Part shown: piece by piece, positions 16,179-21,537 of the stretch
Layout: the number at the start of each line of letters is the position of its first letter
Numbering within the stretch: position 1 is the first letter of the stretch
IMG/VR virus record: IMGVR_UViG_3300046167_000345
Location: 1 to 31,832 of that record
Strand: one strand, 5' to 3'
Length of the DNA stretch: 31,832 bases
Source: a virus
Made by a program: the position numbers and the translations under genes
Notes under the pieces: model-generated
Seen by the model: only the letters and a program-made list of their open reading frames with translations
Database searches by the model: none
Told to the model about the DNA's origin: nothing

Positions 16179-16687
16179 AAAAAAACCATAGCACTCATAA
16201 CAACATCTAGTGGCATCTCTTTCATTAAATTAGAGACCTCTTCGCTGGGTTCGTATGGTGCTACGGTGTACTTGTCTTTGTTCTTGAAATTGACTGGTCT
16301 GTAAAGCCCTGCCATAGCTTTGTGCATTCTTTGCCAGTCTGATATATTATCCTCAACATCTATATATGCCCCAAGAGATATATTCTCTAGCTTTGGTTCA
16401 AATCCCATATCGACACCAAGCAAATCAAACCTAGTTATTAAGTTCGGCTTCTCTTCAAATGCCTTGTTGATTATAGTTAATACCTTATCGGCATCTTTAG
16501 CAGGAATGCTTAAAACATCCTTTAGTGAGATGTTACAAAATATCTCAATGGTCTTTAGCGTTAAGAACTCTCCTGCATTATCATCTCCCTCGTTCTCCTC
16601 GACTACTTTCATATATCGCTGATATTGCCCAAGCGTAATGTCTGATAAGGCGGTTGGAACTGATAATTCTAATTCTATGGTTTTCAT
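15977..16687 (-). CDS. Tail assembly chaperone, zero-frame product (gpG-like)
   Basis: A 236-residue protein starting MKTIELELSVPTALSDITLG. The first 170 residues are shared with the frameshifted product; the last 66 (from YDLGKELLRAIPSYIQNNLT) are specific to the normal frame and end FQYSSASTS. Length and placement at the head of the tail cluster fit the gpG/gpGT pair known from lambda and many siphoviruses, where two forms in a fixed ratio coat the tape measure before the tube polymerises. Here the tape measure is five genes downstream instead of adjacent. No host-type promoter lies upstream, only the AT-rich palindrome region. Confidence 0.75.
   Translation of the reverse strand: MKTIELELSVPTALSDITLGQYQRYMKVVEENEGDDNAGEFLTLKTIEIFCNISLKDVLSIPAKDADKVLTIINKAFEEKPNLITRFDLLGVDMGFEPKLENISLGAYIDVEDNISDWQRMHKAMAGLYRPVNFKNKDKYTVAPYEPSEEVSNLMKEMPLDVVMSAMVFFYDLGKELLRAIPSYIQNNLTEEQTYQLKQTLAQNGVGTNQYTDSLEETFSSLIKLPSFQYSSASTS
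16177..16185 (-). promoter_or_regulatory. Programmed -1 ribosomal frameshift slippery site
   Basis: Nine consecutive T on the minus strand, read in the zero frame as GTT TTT TTT TAC. The heptamer T TTT TTT allows both tRNAs to re-pair fully after a one-base backward slip. The -1 frame is open from here to 15915. I did not identify a clear downstream pseudoknot by eye. Confidence 0.75.
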
Positions 16688-16744
16688 ATCTAAATAATAA
16701 TTGCTTTGTTAAGTGTACTTTTTGATTACGCACCTGCCTGTGTG

Positions 16745-16872
16745 GCACATATATATAATATATATCTTAAAGTATATTAAGATGCATAATATCTTAAAAT
16801 GTATTTTAAGAAGGTTATGTATCAGGATGTATTTTAATATGAAGCACTTTATATAAAATATATAATATGTTT
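16745..16872. repeat. AT-rich palindrome region upstream of the tail operon (possible late promoter or origin)
   Basis: A gene-free stretch of about 200 bases, almost pure A/T. It holds an inverted repeat ATCTTAA-N6-TTAAGAT (about 16764-16784) and a perfect palindrome CTTAAAATGTATTTTAAG (about 16791-16808), followed by further ATGTATC/TTTTAATATG words. No TAnnTTTG promoter is present on the minus strand even though the whole tail cluster starts just downstream, so this may be a late promoter read by the phage sigma factor. Similar words occur upstream of the primase gene. Confidence 0.5.
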
Positions 16873-16895
16873 CGTATAATAACATAAGTAACCAG

Positions 16896-17159
16896 TTATG
16901 ATTCATAACCTACTTCTTTAATGTGCCTATCGTAATATGTTAGGTAAACATCCCATAGTTTCTCAGTCAGTTCTTCTTTTTTGTACGTTTGAGGCGATTT
17001 AATGCGTTTTAAGCCATTATCTACTATAATGTGGTACTCATCACCATTTACTTCGGGATATGCTCTTAGAAAGCTTCTAAATGCCCAAGAGATAGCTTTA
17101 CGAGCTTTGTCTGTGTCTTGTAAATACATCGGAATGGGTTTTATCTTACGTTTAGGCAT
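16896..17159 (-). CDS. Conserved-looking small protein of unknown function, 87 aa
   Basis: I place the start at ATG 17159 (MPKRKIKPIPMYLQDTDKAR) and not at the longer in-frame start at 17330, because a promoter (TATATTAG at 17183-17176 with TTG at 17206-17204) would begin transcription near 17169, and the extra upstream codons run through promoter and repeat sequence. The protein has a basic start, a helical centre (ARKAISWAFRSFLRAYPEVN) and a C-terminal helix with many Tyr. It lies alone between a promoter and the tail cluster spacer. Function unknown. Confidence 0.65.
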   Translation of the reverse strand: MPKRKIKPIPMYLQDTDKARKAISWAFRSFLRAYPEVNGDEYHIIVDNGLKRIKSPQTYKKEELTEKLWDVYLTYYDRHIKEVGYES

Positions 17160-17161
17160 AC

Positions 17162-17239
17162 TATTAAATTCATAGCTAATATACGAAAAGGGTATTAGAT
17201 TCACAAGTAAGGGTGTTAAATTCATACCTATTGAATTGA
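17162..17239 (+). repeat. Four spaced copies of the TATTRAATT motif at a promoter
   Basis: Same-orientation copies on the plus strand: TATTAAATTCA 17162-17172, TATTAGATTCA 17193-17203, TGTTAAATTCA 17214-17224, TATTGAATTGA 17229-17239. Two are preceded by GGG. They overlap the start site, the promoter spacer and the region upstream of the -33 element for the 87-aa gene, so they could be operator sites. The rest of the 17160-17465 spacer holds a terminator and no gene that I can support. Confidence 0.6.
17176..17206 (-). promoter_or_regulatory. Promoter for the 87-aa gene
   Basis: Minus strand TTG (17206-17204), 20-base spacer, TATATTAG (17183-17176), one mismatch from TAnnTTTG. The predicted start is about 10 bases before ATG 17159. 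The same TATATTAG form is used at 19127-19120. Confidence 0.55.
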
Positions 17240-17393
17240 ATGGCAGTTGGAAATGATGATGTGAGTAGAGAGTGGAGATATAATACACTACGAGTGGACC
17301 CCCGTCAGAGTCCAATCTATAAAGATACAAATAATTTTCTAACTACACAAATAATATGCGTTAATTTATTGTTAATTCTTTTAGTATGGGTAC

Positions 17394-17424
17394 AAAAAAA
17401 GGGGTGCATAATGCAACCCCCTTT
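17394..17424 (-). terminator. Intrinsic terminator ending the small-gene operon
   Basis: On the minus strand a G-rich arm (GGGGGTTGCAT) pairs with ATGCACCCC, followed by seven T. It is 42 bases after the stop of the 46-aa gene, and ends the operon that begins near 19250. Confidence 0.85.
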
Positions 17425-17465
17425 AAACAAAACAAACTAAAAAAACTATACTTTTACTCCTATTT

Positions 17466-17606
17466 TTATTTTATCCACTTAATCAAACCGTTCTGTTTCA
17501 ACCACTTAACAAAATCTTTGTCCTTTAGGTAGTTTATTTCTTTGCTTTGTTTTGTCTTGCTTTCTTTAATTATTCTCAAATTATTTTCAAATATATTCCT
17601 ATTCAT
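17466..17606 (-). CDS. Small basic protein of unknown function, 46 aa
   Basis: Begins MNRNIFENNLRIIKESKTKQ and ends KWLKQNGLIKWIK. It is strongly basic, Lys and Asn rich, and amphipathic toward the C-terminus. It is the last gene before the terminator at 17394-17424, 10 bases downstream of the 58-aa gene. No family recognised. Confidence 0.55.
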   Translation of the reverse strand: MNRNIFENNLRIIKESKTKQSKEINYLKDKDFVKWLKQNGLIKWIK

Positions 17607-17616
17607 TTTAATTGAT

Positions 17617-17793
17617 TTATCGTTTATACCATTCTTTTGTCGCTCGTTTACTTATGTAAAAATTTCCACCAGACAGACGATATTCTTTTAATAGATATAT
17701 CGCTTCTTTTCTTGTTTCGGCTTCGTCTATCGTTTCAATGCCATAACCAATGCCAGGCGTATAGTTGTTATCAGTGTAGTTTATATAATACAT
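17617..17793 (-). CDS. Small protein of unknown function, 58 aa
   Basis: Begins MYYINYTDNNYTPGIGYGIE, then TIDEAETRKEAIYLLKEYRL, and ends ISKRATKEWYKR. The order of a beta strand, a helix and a final beta strand suggests a compact alpha/beta fold of the kind often seen in short phage early proteins. It is 6 bases downstream of the 273-aa gene in the same operon. No function can be given. Confidence 0.65.
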   Translation of the reverse strand: MYYINYTDNNYTPGIGYGIETIDEAETRKEAIYLLKEYRLSGGNFYISKRATKEWYKR

Positions 17794-17799
17794 TTGTTT

Positions 17800-18621
17800 T
17801 TATATTAAGTTAGATATATGTTGTATCTCTTCTTTGCTTATATTGTGGCAACCAATGCGAAGAAGTTTATCGAATGATATTGTAGTATAGTTTCCTATTC
17901 TTTGCCCTCTCATTATTGCACCACTTTTAAGGAGCTTTAAGTAGCGTTTAGCCTCTTCAATATCTATTTTAACCCCTTGCGAAGTTTCAACGAATTGAGC
18001 ACATTTAGATAGCCTCAAATAATCTTTGCCACCTATACTAAAATAGTCCTTTTTATATTCCCTAAATTTTGTTAGGCTTTCAGTCAATTGCTTTTTTTGC
18101 TTTTCTCGTTTCTTCTTTTCTTCTTCTTTTGCCCAATTGCGTAGATCTTCTATGCTTGTTTCTTCTTGCAACGAATCAACAAATAATAGGAGCTCCTTAT
18201 ATTCTTTGTATTTTCTTAATTCGTTTCTTTTGCGCTCGTTTATATATTCATTGAAGGAATTCCACAAACCATAAATTTGACTAATATACATTTGAGGTTT
18301 TCTAGCTTTAGATAGTTTATACTTTAGGTACATTATCTGTTTATGTACTAAATATATATTTGTTTTTGTTTTGTAGTATCGTTTATATTGAGATGTCGCA
18401 CCAACCAACAAACCTATATGTTTTGCGGTGCTATTTGAATATCCTTTATCGTTTATCAATATAGTTTTATCATCTAAAAAGCGTCCTAATTCATAGTGAT
18501 ACCCATACGAATATATACTGTCCCCCTCAAAAAATATGTTGTTATTTGAGGTGCGTCCTGTTTGTTGTGTCTGTTGCGCAAATGTGTGTACACATTCGCT
18601 ATTGGTGAATACTGTCTTCAT
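17800..18621 (-). CDS. Conserved phage protein of unknown function, 273 aa
   Basis: Starts MKTVFTNSECVHTFAQQTQQ, then NNNIFFEGDSIYSYGYHYEL and INDKGYSNSTAKHIGLLVGA. I remember this block (FTNSE-H-FAQQ, IYSYG-H, N-x-YS-x-ST-x-KH) from an uncharacterised protein found in many phages and mobile elements. Residues about 95-190 form a long, very basic helical region with KKKREKQKK, and the C-terminus holds a possible helix-turn-helix-like segment. It is the largest gene of the early small-gene operon. The pattern suggests a nucleic-acid-binding role, but this is inference. Confidence 0.6.
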   Translation of the reverse strand: MKTVFTNSECVHTFAQQTQQTGRTSNNNIFFEGDSIYSYGYHYELGRFLDDKTILINDKGYSNSTAKHIGLLVGATSQYKRYYKTKTNIYLVHKQIMYLKYKLSKARKPQMYISQIYGLWNSFNEYINERKRNELRKYKEYKELLLFVDSLQEETSIEDLRNWAKEEEKKKREKQKKQLTESLTKFREYKKDYFSIGGKDYLRLSKCAQFVETSQGVKIDIEEAKRYLKLLKSGAIMRGQRIGNYTTISFDKLLRIGCHNISKEEIQHISNLI

Positions 18622-18633
18622 CTTTGTTTTGTT

Positions 18634-18729
18634 TTATTGTGTTAATATAATACGAAGGGCTAAATATAACGGCACAATATATAAAAGTAGGTGTACCGCT
18701 TTTTTTGTTAGTTTGTCAATTGTTTTCAT
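18634..18729 (-). CDS. Very small membrane peptide, 31 aa
   Basis: MKTIDKLTKKAVHLLLYIVP then LYLALRIILTQ: a short basic N-terminus and one hydrophobic segment. It lies between two supported genes of the same operon with small spacers. Too short to assign; it could be a chance frame. Confidence 0.4.
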   Translation of the reverse strand: MKTIDKLTKKAVHLLLYIVPLYLALRIILTQ

Positions 18730-18733
18730 ATTA

Positions 18734-18877
18734 CTAAAAATTAAAAGAAACCTTATCAATGTTTAGTAAAATATACCCTACTCCCAAAACTGTTGCAATG
18801 CTGTAAATTGTTGCAATGATTAGCGCAAAAGTTTCAATCGTTTTCTGTGTTCTGTTGTTTGTGTTGTTTGTTTTCAT
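18734..18877 (-). CDS. Small membrane protein, 47 aa
   Basis: MKTNNTNNRTQKTIETFALI, then IATIYSIATVLGVGYILLNI and a short tail. There is one clear transmembrane segment (about residues 17-40) after a polar, Asn/Thr-rich N-terminus. The start shares MKT with the next two genes. It lies 21 bases after the 66-aa gene, consistent with the operon. Function unknown; small early membrane proteins in phages often alter host envelope functions. Confidence 0.5.
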   Translation of the reverse strand: MKTNNTNNRTQKTIETFALIIATIYSIATVLGVGYILLNIDKVSFNF

Positions 18878-18898
18878 CTTTGTTTTATTTATTGTTTG

Positions 18899-19099
18899 TT
18901 ATTTAATTACTATCTCTAATCCTGTATTAAAGCTATTTAGGTACTCAATACCTTCTTCTAAAGCAAGCCCATACTTAACAGTAGGTTTGCCGTTAAAAGT
19001 ACAATCTATTAAAGGTAGGCTACCAACCTGAAAATGTGTAGTTTCCAATCGAGCATCGTAATCATTTGTTAATTTGTTAAATTTCAAAATTGCTTTCAT
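18899..19099 (-). CDS. Small protein of unknown function, 66 aa
   Basis: MKAILKFNKLTNDYDARLET then PLIDCTFNGKPTVKYGLALE. An alternating pattern suggests a small beta-rich fold with one Cys. It is the first gene after the promoter at 19150-19120, with a 5-prime leader of about 14 bases, and so leads the small-gene operon that ends at the terminator 17394-17424. Confidence 0.65.
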   Translation of the reverse strand: MKAILKFNKLTNDYDARLETTHFQVGSLPLIDCTFNGKPTVKYGLALEEGIEYLNSFNTGLEIVIK

Positions 19100-19119
19100 A
19101 ATGTTTGTTTTTGTTAGTG

Positions 19120-19150
19120 CTAATATACAACAATTCTACAAACTACAAAA
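19120..19150 (-). promoter_or_regulatory. Promoter for the small-gene operon
   Basis: Minus strand TTTTG (19150-19146), 18-base spacer, TATATTAG (19127-19120), followed by ATG 19099. It is close to the Bacteroidota consensus. Confidence 0.6.
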
Positions 19151-19169
19151 GATATTGACATTTTATTTA

Positions 19170-19295
19170 CTATTTGTATAGATTCTAAATAAGCAATACA
19201 ATACATATATACTATACGAACGAGGCGCGCGAATACTACAATAATTTCGGCACATATCCAAATATAGACCTGTTATTTGTATTCAGTCTAAATAA
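19170..19295. promoter_or_regulatory. Twin palindromic operators with an upstream promoter
   Basis: Two 23-bp imperfect palindromes, 19170-19192 and 19273-19295, share the arms TATTTGTAT and CTAAATAA around a variable centre. They lie 103 bases apart. The second sits 6 bases upstream of an exact minus-strand TATATTTG (19266-19259), covering the place of its -33 element, so a bound protein would control that promoter. The first lies upstream of the 19150-19120 promoter. A host metal-dependent or global repressor is one possible binder, but this is a guess. Confidence 0.55.
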
Positions 19296-19301
19296 GGCAT
19301 A

Positions 19302-19415
19302 AGGGCATACCGAGTACAATGCCCTATGCAATTACTACCTATGCAATTACACATATATTGAATTGCTTATATATTGAATTGCTTATATATTGAATTTACT
19401 TTGAGTATGCAATTA
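19302..19415. repeat. Repeat cluster: hairpin, ATGCAATTA direct repeats and a 16-bp tandem repeat
   Basis: From left to right: an inverted repeat AGGGCAT (19302-19308) / ATGCCCT (19319-19325); ATGCAATTAC at 19326 and 19341, and ATGCAATTA at 19407; and ATATATTGAATTGCTT repeated 2.7 times with a 16-base period (19353-19396). AATTGC and GCAATT words therefore face each other across the cluster. With the palindromes this makes about 300 bases (19100-19400) of regulatory-looking DNA with no convincing gene over 20 codons. Confidence 0.65.
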
Positions 19416-19458
19416 AAAACATTCCAAGCAAAACAAAACTTACTCCAATTTCAAACAT
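19396..19458 (-). CDS. Possible 20-aa membrane micropeptide
   Basis: MFEIGVSFVLLGMFLIAYSK: wholly hydrophobic core with a Lys end, ATG to TAA. It follows a similar 19-aa frame after a 4-base gap. It may be real, as pairs of hydrophobic micropeptides, or an accident of T-rich DNA. Confidence 0.25.
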   Translation of the reverse strand: MFEIGVSFVLLGMFLIAYSK

Positions 19459-19462
19459 TCCG

Positions 19463-19522
19463 TTAATTTAAAGTTAAACCAATTATTACTAAAAATAATA
19501 TTCCTGTTATTAAACTAATCAT
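19463..19522 (-). CDS. Possible 19-aa membrane micropeptide
   Basis: MISLITGILFLVIIGLTLN. Its ATG lies inside the last codons of the frameshifted gene upstream (ATGATTAG overlap), like other coupled genes here. Hydrophobic throughout; low confidence because of length. Confidence 0.25.
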   Translation of the reverse strand: MISLITGILFLVIIGLTLN

Positions 19523-19737
19523 CTTCTCTAATATTTAAGTTCTTATATATCCATTCACTTTCAAAGCAAAGTATGTCATTTAATTGAGTTTCTTCAATTC
19601 CTTCTGGGTATAATTCCTCAATAAGAAATTCGAAGTCATCCTCCTTGTTATTGTCAATTATAACTTGTTTAGTGTCTACCTGCACCAGACCAAGCGTCAA
19701 AATCCTCTAGTGTTAATCTATTATTGTATATTTTCAT
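19515..19737 (-). pseudogene. Small phage protein gene apparently split by a -1 frameshift
   Basis: From ATG 19737 the frame reads MKIYNNRLTLEDFDAWSGAG and stops at TAA 19671-19669. In the -1 frame the sequence continues TKQVIIDNNKEDDFEFLIEE then LYPEGIEETQLNDILCFESE to the stop at 19515. I recall an intact phage family with the order F-x-x-W-(S/A)GAK, about 19 residues, LEELYPEG-x-(T/E)ETQLND-x-x-x-FE. Both halves are here, in the right order and at about the right spacing, but in different frames near 19675. The downstream half could only start on its own from a TTG (19700). Either a natural single-base deletion, a sequencing error or a frameshift site. Confidence 0.6.
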
Positions 19738-19767
19738 CTGTATTTATTTATGTGTTAATTTATATGC

Positions 19768-19818
19768 AATGATTATCCTTGTATGCAATGATTATCCTTG
19801 CGTTAATGATTATCCTTG
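19768..19818. repeat. Three tandem AATGATTATCCTTG repeats
   Basis: Perfect 14-bp copies at 19768-19781, 19787-19800 and 19805-19818 (spacing 19 and 18 bases), the first two inside a longer repeat with GTATGC. They lie between the end of the 93-aa gene and the split gene. They look like iterons or clustered binding sites, close to two helical turns apart. Confidence 0.75.
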
Positions 19819-20091
19819 TATCTCCTTATCTATGCTATTTTTGTACATCTGTTGCATTTCTGCATTACCTTGTTTAATAAGGTGTATCCAACTACCTAAA
19901 TCCTTGTAGAGGTTATCTATATTGAACACAAGCATTTTTGTATCGTTAATATCTCCATATTCGACATATAACTCTCCGTCTGACTGATGAAGGGATATAG
20001 ATTCATATATATATGTGGTATCTTTACAAATACGCTCGTTCTCTATTGTCTTGTCAATTTCAGCAATCAAATACTTTGCCAAGTGCATCAT
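19810..20091 (-). CDS. Protein of unknown function, 93 aa
   Basis: MMHLAKYLIAEIDKTIENER, then a beta-rich centre (DGELYVEYGDINDTKMLVFN) and a C-terminal helix with Gln and Met. Its last codons (KEIQG, stop) fall in the first repeat of the AATGATTATCCTTG array, so gene end and repeat overlap. It follows a 30-aa frame with a 32-base overlap. No family recognised. Confidence 0.6.
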   Translation of the reverse strand: MMHLAKYLIAEIDKTIENERICKDTTYIYESISLHQSDGELYVEYGDINDTKMLVFNIDNLYKDLGSWIHLIKQGNAEMQQMYKNSIDKEIQG

Positions 20092-20152
20092 CTTTTATTT
20101 GCTCAATATAATCTTTGCAGTTCTCTAATGTTGTTAATACTTCGTTATTCAT
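20060..20152 (-). CDS. Possible small protein, 30 aa
   Basis: MNNEVLTTLENCKDYIEQIK then DDALGKVFDC, a single acidic helix ending in Cys. Its ATG overlaps the stop of the 169-aa gene (ATGAATAA), and its end overlaps the 93-aa gene by 32 bases. Amphipathic helix and overlap support translation; length keeps confidence low. Confidence 0.4.
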   Translation of the reverse strand: MNNEVLTTLENCKDYIEQIKDDALGKVFDC

Positions 20153-20654
20153 TATTTGTCGTTTTATCTGTTAATCCTATTATGTCATATTCTAATTCGT
20201 AAACATCTTCGTTTACCTCCATTACTTCAATTAAGTAATTACACACCATTCCGAGTAAGATAGCCTTATCATCATCATCATCTTTACTGCGTTCTATTAA
20301 GTCATCAACGCCATTATAGAATGAGTGAAATCCAGACCTACTTTGTAATTGTGGGTTTGCCCATTCCTTAAATTCATCATTTATATATGTCATCAGGTGC
20401 TCAACAACATCAGGCAATACCTTAACCATAATGTTATCGGTGCGATAATTGTAATATCTAGGGCTGTCTAGTCCAACAAAAAACAATTCTATTCCTGTCA
20501 TATCCGTAAACCTATGCACCCAAGCTACACTATATTGAACGAATGTCTTACCCCAATGTACATTATCAATGTCAATGCTTAATGTGTCGCATCTATCTTG
20601 AATGTAGTCATCGTGGAATCCGTAAAATCCCCCAAACTCAATTTGTATTTCCAT
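20145..20654 (-). CDS. Conserved phage protein of unknown function, 169 aa
   Basis: MEIQIEFGGFYGFHDDYIQD, then WVHRFTDMTGIELFFVGLDS and PRYYNYRTDNIMVKVLP. I recall a family of uncharacterised phage proteins with the same order: an F-x-GFY-x-S/G-x-H-D start, and SP-(K/R)-YYN-(F/Y)-x-TD-(R/N)-I in the middle. The C-terminal third is acidic (KDDDDDK). It is a soluble alpha/beta protein with no catalytic motif that I can name. It belongs to the operon driven from the divergent promoter at 20880-20853. Confidence 0.65.
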   Translation of the reverse strand: MEIQIEFGGFYGFHDDYIQDRCDTLSIDIDNVHWGKTFVQYSVAWVHRFTDMTGIELFFVGLDSPRYYNYRTDNIMVKVLPDVVEHLMTYINDEFKEWANPQLQSRSGFHSFYNGVDDLIERSKDDDDDKAILLGMVCNYLIEVMEVNEDVYELEYDIIGLTDKTTNNE

Positions 20655-20660
20655 TTGTAT

Positions 20661-20828
20661 TTATTTTCTTAATTGTTTACTTAATTTATCCACTTTACAT
20701 TCCAACGCATCAATATACTGCATAAACGCTTTAATGTAGTATTGGTCATCTTCTTTTATCTCCTCTAATCTAAAATCAAGAAAATAGTTAAATCCGTCAT
20801 CAACTCTGTCTAATAATTTACTTTCCAT
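20661..20828 (-). CDS. Small acidic coiled-coil protein, 55 aa
   Basis: MESKLLDRVDDGFNYFLDFR, then LEEIKEDDQYYIKAFMQYID and a basic end KLSKQLRK. It is entirely helical and probably a short coiled coil. It is the first gene after the promoter at 20880-20853 (leader about 18 bases), 6 bases ahead of the 169-aa gene. Function unknown. Confidence 0.65.
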   Translation of the reverse strand: MESKLLDRVDDGFNYFLDFRLEEIKEDDQYYIKAFMQYIDALECKVDKLSKQLRK

Positions 20829-20852
20829 TTGTATTTATTTTTATGTTCAATG

Positions 20853-20924
20853 CAAACATACGAAGCCTAATGTTACCCAATGTTAAGCCAATGTTAAGTA
20901 ATTGTAAAATATTTACTATCTTTG
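20853..20924. promoter_or_regulatory. Divergent promoter region with three phased AATGTTA repeats
   Basis: Minus promoter: TTG (20880-20878), 17-base spacer, TATGTTTG (20860-20853), leading to ATG 20828. Plus promoter: TATCTTTG (20917-20924) with no matching -33 element at the usual distance. Between them AATGTTA occurs at 20869-20875, 20879-20885 and 20890-20896, spaced 10 and 11 bases, one DNA turn each. The repeats cover the minus promoter spacer and -33, and lie just upstream of the plus promoter, a good place for a protein that represses one direction and activates the other. Confidence 0.65.
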
Positions 20925-20949
20925 TATAATGATATTTAAAGGCAAATAT

Positions 20950-21342
20950 ATGTATAAATGGAATAAGCAAGGGGATATTGAAGTAATCCCACAAGAACAG
21001 GGTATTGAATTGCCACAGGGGGGTATTGAATTGTCAGAGGAAGAAACCCCTATTAAATTCACAAGGAAGGAGACACCAATCTTTACAGGTGTATTAAATT
21101 ATTTTCCCGATGCAATAAGAGAAATCGCAAAGTGTTCTTATGTTGGACAACAACAACACAATCCAGATAAACCGTTAGCTTGGGATAGAAGCAAGTCAGG
21201 AGACGAATTAGATGCTCTTACTCGGCACTTACTTGAAGCAGGTACTGTTGATACCGATGGCATCAGACACTCCGCTAAAGTAGCTTGGAGGGCGTTAGCT
21301 AACTTACAAAAAGAGATAGAGAATGACGATGAAGCAATTTAA
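20950..21342 (+). CDS. DUF5664 / dATP-dGTP diphosphohydrolase-like protein (MazZ-like)
   Basis: One of the few plus-strand genes. The sequence GVLNYFPDAIREIAKCSYVG, QHNPDKPLAWDRSKSGDELD and TVDTDGIRHSAKVAWRALAN matches the DUF5664 family (dGTP_diPhyd_N) as I know it; these proteins are linked to removal of dATP or dGTP in phages. I choose ATG 20950 over 20929: the -7 box ends at 20924, so transcription would start near 20930 and leave a leader of about 20 bases. The N-terminus has a short repeat (QGIELPQGGIELSEEETPIK) encoded by TATTRAATT words. No purZ-like gene is seen in the window, so a full 2-aminoadenine pathway is not supported. Confidence 0.7.
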   Translation: MYKWNKQGDIEVIPQEQGIELPQGGIELSEEETPIKFTRKETPIFTGVLNYFPDAIREIAKCSYVGQQQHNPDKPLAWDRSKSGDELDALTRHLLEAGTVDTDGIRHSAKVAWRALANLQKEIENDDEAI

Positions 21343-21445
21343 TCAATACCTACGCTCCTGTTTAGACAATGGCTGTAATGAAGTTGTAGTTAAGTTTGAT
21401 AGGCAAGGTATAATATCAGTTGAACCCATAATAGAACAAGAATGA
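21323..21445 (+). CDS. Small protein of unknown function, 40 aa
   Basis: MTMKQFNQYLRSCLDNGCNE, then VVVKFDRQGIISVEPIIEQE. It starts within the last codons of the DUF5664 gene (20-base overlap) and ends with an ATGA overlap to the next small gene, so the three plus-strand genes form a tight operon. Two Cys residues (C13, C18). No family recognised. ATG 21329 is an equally good start. Confidence 0.6.
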   Translation: MTMKQFNQYLRSCLDNGCNEVVVKFDRQGIISVEPIIEQE

Positions 21446-21537
21446 AAAGAATAATATGGACAATTATATGTGTAGCAACAGTAATTATATGGTATGGAAT
21501 ATACCTTATTTTTAACGCAATACGTACATTCCTTTAG
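21442..21537 (+). CDS. Small membrane peptide, 31 aa
   Basis: MKRIIWTIICVATVIIWYGI then YLIFNAIRTFL: two basic residues followed by one transmembrane helix. ATGA overlap with the 40-aa gene. Its last 26 bases overlap the end of the terminase large subunit gene on the other strand, so transcription converges here and no terminator is seen between them. Confidence 0.55.
   Translation: MKRIIWTIICVATVIIWYGIYLIFNAIRTFL

Noticed and set aside
16709-16906. Minus-strand frame rich in Ile, Tyr and Lys in the AT palindrome region
   Set aside because: Composition only reflects AT repeats; no promoter or conserved pattern.
17160-17330. N-terminal extension of the 87-aa gene to ATG 17330
   Set aside because: It would run through the promoter and the TATTRAATT repeats; the promoter start near 17169 supports ATG 17159.
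19353-19396. CRISPR-like array
   Set aside because: The 16-bp repeat is directly tandem with no spacers, and there are no cas genes in the window.
20929-20949. Alternative start of the DUF5664 gene at 20929
   Set aside because: The -7 box at 20917-20924 implies transcription starts at about this position, so a start here would have no leader; ATG 20950 is preferred, although leaderless translation cannot be excluded.
20950-21342. Full 2-aminoadenine (Z) genome pathway
   Set aside because: Only the DUF5664-like protein is present; there is no PurZ-like synthetase or DatZ-like HD protein in the window.
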